Assembly (NCBI GenBank): GCA_025267735.1
Contig: CM046309.1
Coordinates: 57,294,319 to 57,358,318, forward strand
Source of the DNA: Mactra quadrangularis
Lineage: Eukaryota; Mollusca; Bivalvia; Venerida; Mactridae
Length of the DNA: 64,000 nt
Direction of reading: 5' to 3'
Below are positions 53,101-59,100 of the stretch, piece after piece (position 1 is the stretch's first letter; the number at the start of each line of letters is the position of its first letter). Under the pieces are notes generated by a model. The model was not told the DNA's origin. It saw nothing but the letters and a program-made list of their open reading frames with translations, and ran no database searches. Made by a program: the position numbers and the translations under genes.

Positions 53101-56100
53101 GTGGATTATCGATTTTTAGCTCGTCTTTACGTAGTAATGTAGAGCTCTCCTACTCGCCCGGCGTCGGCGTCCACATTTCTGATTAAAGTTTTTGTGCACA
53201 GATTAAAGTTTTTGTGCAGTAAAATACTTTCTTATATATCCTTGTGTTTTCTTAAGATATTAACTTCAAACTTTAATTATATGTTCCTTACTATCAACCA
53301 CATCTCATAGGCCGTGAGCCAGATACACTTTTGCTCCCCCCCCAGGGGGAATTTTCAAGACCCATATTTTTTTATTCCCCTATCTGTCCTGAGTACAACA
53401 GTACAAAGTTTGCAAGTTTCCAGTGGGGCATTGCTGAGAAAATCAACTTTTAATTGTATAGGTAAATAGCAATTTTTGTTCCATTTTTATCGATTTATTT
53501 TTGCAAAAAACATTAAATCATGTTTGCAACACCAAGTTCTCTTGATATTGTTTGTCAATTAAAAAGAAAATGTGTCTTTTGTGTTTTATAAAGGAAATTG
53601 CTGTTGATACTGAGCTCATAAGTACCTTAAAATGTAACATACGTTACTGTGCCTTTGCGCGCAGACTATGAAACATAGCCACATAAAGTAGTCATTATAC
53701 ACTTGCTTTTTAAGATATACAATGTTGTTGTATGTAAGAATACGATTTTTATCTTGTTCCTCAGAAATATTAACTTACACACAGCTCTTAAACTTTGTCG
53801 CCAAGAGTGTTGAAACATACATAACCATAAAAAATCCATTTTTTTCAAATTGGAAAAGATATCATACTTGTAAAATATTTTAAAACATAAGATCAGATAT
53901 GAATATATATGAAATAAAAACGATTGCCATTAAGTATTCAAAGACATTTCATTAAATTTCACATTTTAGCAAAATTTTCGGGTAGACATTTAAACATGAA
54001 ACATACATGACCATGGTTTTTCAACTAATGTTAAATATCTTAGTTGAATTCACGTTTACTAATTAGTCTCTCTAATGAACTCTTTATTTTATGATTACTA
54101 CTTTTGCCATTCCTCAGGATCGTCTAGAGATAATGCTGTCTAAAGTATCAAATGTAACATACGTGATGTAACATACGTTACCGTTAAAATGATATACCGA
54201 TCACAATGCGGAGAAGGGTAAACGATGACATATTGAAAATTGGTTTACACCAAAAATGTTATCCACAATGAATAAAGTCGTTATTATCTCATTGAAAAAT
54301 ATATGACATCTTCAACCAGACTAAAAAAACATGAAACTGTGTGCATCTCAATGGCTTTGATAAATTAAACTATGAAGATTTTTTAACCATTGCATGCAAT
54401 ATAAGCATAGAATCCTTCATAGCAATACTCTAATCGATATTTTTGCAATTTATTTGTTACTTCAATTCTTACTAGATGTAACCAAATCTAAAATGTAACC
54501 AAAGCGTCCTTTGTTCGCTTCTTATTCAATAAAACATGGTTTTATGAATTGAAACATACGTTACGTTTGGTAAGGTATGTTTCATATGAAATGTATCATA
54601 GTTGATGCTTGTTTGTTTGCTTGTTTCACAATGTTTCGCTTTTTTGGAAACTTGAAACGTTTAAGTTCTGAATGTTTCTTTTATACCATGTCTTTGAGTG
54701 TAAAGGAACACAAAATGTCTGTTGAATTTAACAGCAGCGAAATAATGTAGTTGGACTTTTATAAACACACGTAACCACAGGTTGTTGTAATTCCTTACAA
54801 CAAAAACAGGACAATTTATGTCGGAATTTATTTTTTGTCGTAGATGAACTATAATACATCGCGAAAGATATTGTTGCAGAAATATTTAAGGGAACATGGT
54901 ACATAAGCATGGTACAACAAATTGATAATGATAAGGAAGCAAACACATCGTTCATGCAACAACGCCGATCTCTTATCCAATGGCAAACCCTTGGGGATGT
55001 AATTTTGGGTGACAAATGACTTTTTATATGAAATAAGTGTGCCAGTACCTAATGGAATATCTAGGAGAACGTTTTGATTTTTACTTCAAAGTGAATTACT
55101 ACATGAACTTTGAACACAATTGGTCTGTTATGCTTTTCTGAGACTAATTCGTAACCTTTTTAACTCTTAATTTTAACATGTTCCCCTTAATTTTGAAGGC
55201 AATCCTTATTAATGTAACTAACAGTATTTAGATATGACATAGTACATAGAAAATAGTTTGTGCTACCATTAAATTATTTAAACTGTTGTACTGGGTGTGA
55301 CAGATAAAATTGGGATGTGATAGTTTAAACAGTGTTGTTGTAACATACGTTACTACCTATTTCTTTCTTTAGGCATTTATAATTATGAACTTTTCGGTGA
55401 GTTAAGTATATAAACTTTTAAAATGTATTCATTGATTTTGACTGTTCACGGCTATGGTACTTAAGTTTCTTTTGATTTTTCCAAGTTTGAAAGTCATTGT
55501 TTCAAGGTTTATAAATGTATTTCTGTAATTTTCCTAAAGTTGATCTAAAATTTAAGTCATATTTGAGCGAAGGGGCGTTCTGAATTTATCATTTTGTGGT
55601 ATATGCATTTCCAGTATCAACCCTTTGCCTTCCAAAAGTGCTTAAATCATAGACAAACATACAAATACAGACGAAAAAAATAAAGTTTTATTAGTGTGGT
55701 CCGTATAGAAACATACGTTACCATAGAAAATAGGTGCTTTTATTCAAATATGTGTAAAGTTTATTTAGTCTGACTAACGAATGACCCTTCCTGTAAATAC
55801 TTTATTCATTTGTCCATCTTGTAAAACTTTTATTAATAACTGAAAGTTATCATTAAAATCAAGAAATAAAAATATGTAAAGTGGAGATTTCCTATATGGC
55901 TGACATAAGAGAACAGAGAAACGATGCATTTGATTTGTTTCTATTTTTAGTCTTGCCAAAACGAAAGTACTCTACCTGTCAAGTGACTCTCTTGAAATAG
56001 CAAGAAATAAGGGACGCCAATCTGTCTGTTATATTTATTGTTTTAGAAAAAATGGCATGTTCAAAACTAAACTAAGAACGTAATAGGAAAAAGCACCATT

Positions 56101-59100
56101 TTTTTTTTGTGTTGAAAGGAGGTATGAAAAGAGTCCCTCAAAATCCCTGCCTCCTCACATATTGGCGTTAAGAAATCACCACACTGCTTACTATCGAAAA
56201 TGCACAGGAATGACGTTACAGGGTAACCCAAAATCCAAATCGTTGTCAAAAACAAAATGGCTTCATAATTAAGATGCGCCGAAATAGAATACCGGAGGAC
56301 AGTAATAAGAACATTTTGGCATAGAAAATGGCCATAGGGGGTCATGAAGTTCAAAGTCCCAGAAATCTGTAAAGCCCCTACAAAACTTTGCAAACTTTTA
56401 TAAGTGAATTGCAACTACCATGTGGGTTTAATAATCATACCATAGATAATTACTTCCAGGAGGAGCGATGTCATGTACTGGCTTTAAAAGCACTTACGGT
56501 TTTTACCGGAAAATGAGAATGAGCGATATTTCAAAGTCCCATAACTCTGTAAAGCCCCAACAGAAATTTGCAAACTTTTTATCAGTGAACTGTTACTTTC
56601 ATGTGGGTTTAAAAAATATACCATAGATAATTACTCCCAGGAAGGAGCAATGTCTTAAACTTGCTTTAAAAGCACTTATGGTTTAAACCAAAAATGAGAA
56701 TGGGCGATATTTCAAAGTCACATAACTCTGTAAGGCCTAAACAGAACTTTATAAACTTTTATCAATGAATGCCTACCACTAAATGGGTTAAGCAAATCAT
56801 ACATTTGAAAATTCCCCATGTGGGGAGCAATGTTATATACTGGATCAAGGTCTATTAAAGATTTGACCAGAAAATGAGAATGGGCGATATTTCAAAGTCC
56901 CATAACTCTGTAAAGCCCCAACACAACTTTGTAAACTTAAATCAGTGAATGCCTAACATTATATGGGTTAAGAAAATCATAACCTTAAAAATTCCCCATG
57001 TGGGGAGCAATGTCATATACTGGCTCATGGTCTATTATGGATTTAACTGGAAAATGAGAATGAGCGATAATTCAAAGTCCCATGACTCTGTATTGCCCCA
57101 ACAGAACTTTGTTAACTTTTATCAGTGAATGCCTACCACTATATGGGTTAAGAAAATCATACCCTTGAAAATTCCCCGTGTGGGTATATACTGGCTCAAG
57201 GTCTGTTATGGATTTGACCAGAAAATGAGAATGGGTGATATTTCGAAGTCCCATAACTCTGTAAAGCCCCAACAGAACTTTGCAAACTTTCATCAGTGAA
57301 TGCCTACCACCATATGGGTTAAGAAAATCATACCCTTGAAAATTCCCCCTGGGGGGGGGGGAGCAATGTCATATACTGGCTCAAGGTCTATCATGGGACA
57401 AGGTTCATAACTCCAATTATATTTTTTTCAGAATTATCTCCCCTTGAACTCAGAGTTTTCTTTTAAAAAATGTTTGTTTTTACTGCAACTGTTTTATTTC
57501 TTTAGGTATTGACTTCAAACTTTAAATGTATGTCATTATATGTATTATCAACCACATCTCATGTGACAAGAATCATAACTCCATGTCCTCCATGAACTTA
57601 AAATTTTCTTTATTTTTTTTTATGTATTTATTTACATTAAATTTGTTAAGGTTATATTTTCAAATTTTAAAATATGTATGTTCCTTATCATCAACCACAT
57701 CTCCTGTGACAAATACTTACTAAGTCGAGCATGCTGTCTCCTCTGACAGCTCTTGTTATTTCACCAATAAATCCCGGTATTCTACTGAAAAGCATATGAT
57801 AAAGAGTGAAAATGCACATGCCTGTGTTAGAATGCTATATAATTCTCACTTTTGCGTACATTTTATATTGTCTTTTATTGTTTATTTGTGTTATTTCAGG
57901 AGCAATACCCCAGCAATGGCAGCATTTTCTGGTAGCATGCAACTAATGGCTGGTATAAAATTATGTACAGGAAGACCCATCACTAATCATCCTCATTATG
58001 AAGACAAAGATCTTAGAATTAAAACAAAAGAGGTGAGTCAGGGTTTATAGTAATTAGGGGTGTAGAGATAACCAATATACTGGTTAATATTGCATTACGA
58101 ATTATGACAGTTTTTAACTAGTTTGATTTTCCTTGAACCGGTCTTTGTTTGTAGTTATTTGCCATGCTGATTGTTATAATCAAAAATCAGAAATTTAAAG
58201 GTTTGAAAGAATAAATGGGTTGAAATCATATTGTTTTGCTTTCATGACATGGCTTATCATATTCATTACATGTACATTGTATTTATAAAAAAAGACAATA
58301 TGGTGCCATGGGTTTATAAAGTAATTGCTAATACATGTTCAATGACTCAACAGGAATTTTCCCTGGACTTATCATAAAAACAGGATTTGACCATACATGG
58401 CCAAATAACTGGGCCTATATACAATTTAAGAAATAATATACAGTTGTCTACATTTTGTTGTTGAATAAAACATAGGCACAAGTTTTAAAGTGCCTAATTG
58501 AATATCAAGTGCTTTAGCTAGAGTTATTTAATAAGCACATTAAAACAAGTACCATTGTTTTATTCTACAACAAAACTATAGAAAACTTTTTGTTAATTCG
58601 ATTCTAACAGTGAAAAATAAAAAGTTTCCCATTAAGTACTTTAAACTATGAAGTAAATTATAACAGCCTTATATGTGTTCAATATTAAGATATAGATGAT
58701 GTCACATTAAATATAGAGTAAAAAAGGGTCGTGCCTATATTATAATATTAGGTAAATAACATTGTTACATTTATAATTTCAGTTATATCAGTATTATGGT
58801 AAACGTGAACCAGAGGATGTGTATAATTTATTAATGAAATATAAAACAGACTATATTATATTAGAAGACAGTATATGTCTGGCTCCATCTAGAGGTGGAT
58901 GTAGATTACCTGATCTCATTGACGTTGATAACGGAGTGGTAAGATGATTTTATTATATTGTAGTCATGTGACCTTGACCGTATGACCTTCACTCTGTGAC
59001 ATTGTCATTATGACTTTCACTGTGTGACCTTGATATAACATTCACAGTGTAGCCTTGATGCTATGACCTTTTTTATGTGACATTGAAAGTATATCATTGA

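Larger units (their letters stand above)
52851..57899 (+). other. 5 kb intron 14, repeat-built
   Basis: It seems to be bounded by pieces of one repeat family ('tagctcgtctttacgtag' near 53119 and 'gagcatgctgtctcctctga' near 57728). Between them are a segment with recurring AACATACGTTAC (53634-55722) and a ~180-bp tandem array (56346-57410). No exon is seen. Confidence 0.5.

Noticed and set aside
56067..56414. 115-codon frame on the - strand
   Set aside because: It runs into the ~180-bp tandem array; no splice or start context, no recognisable domain.
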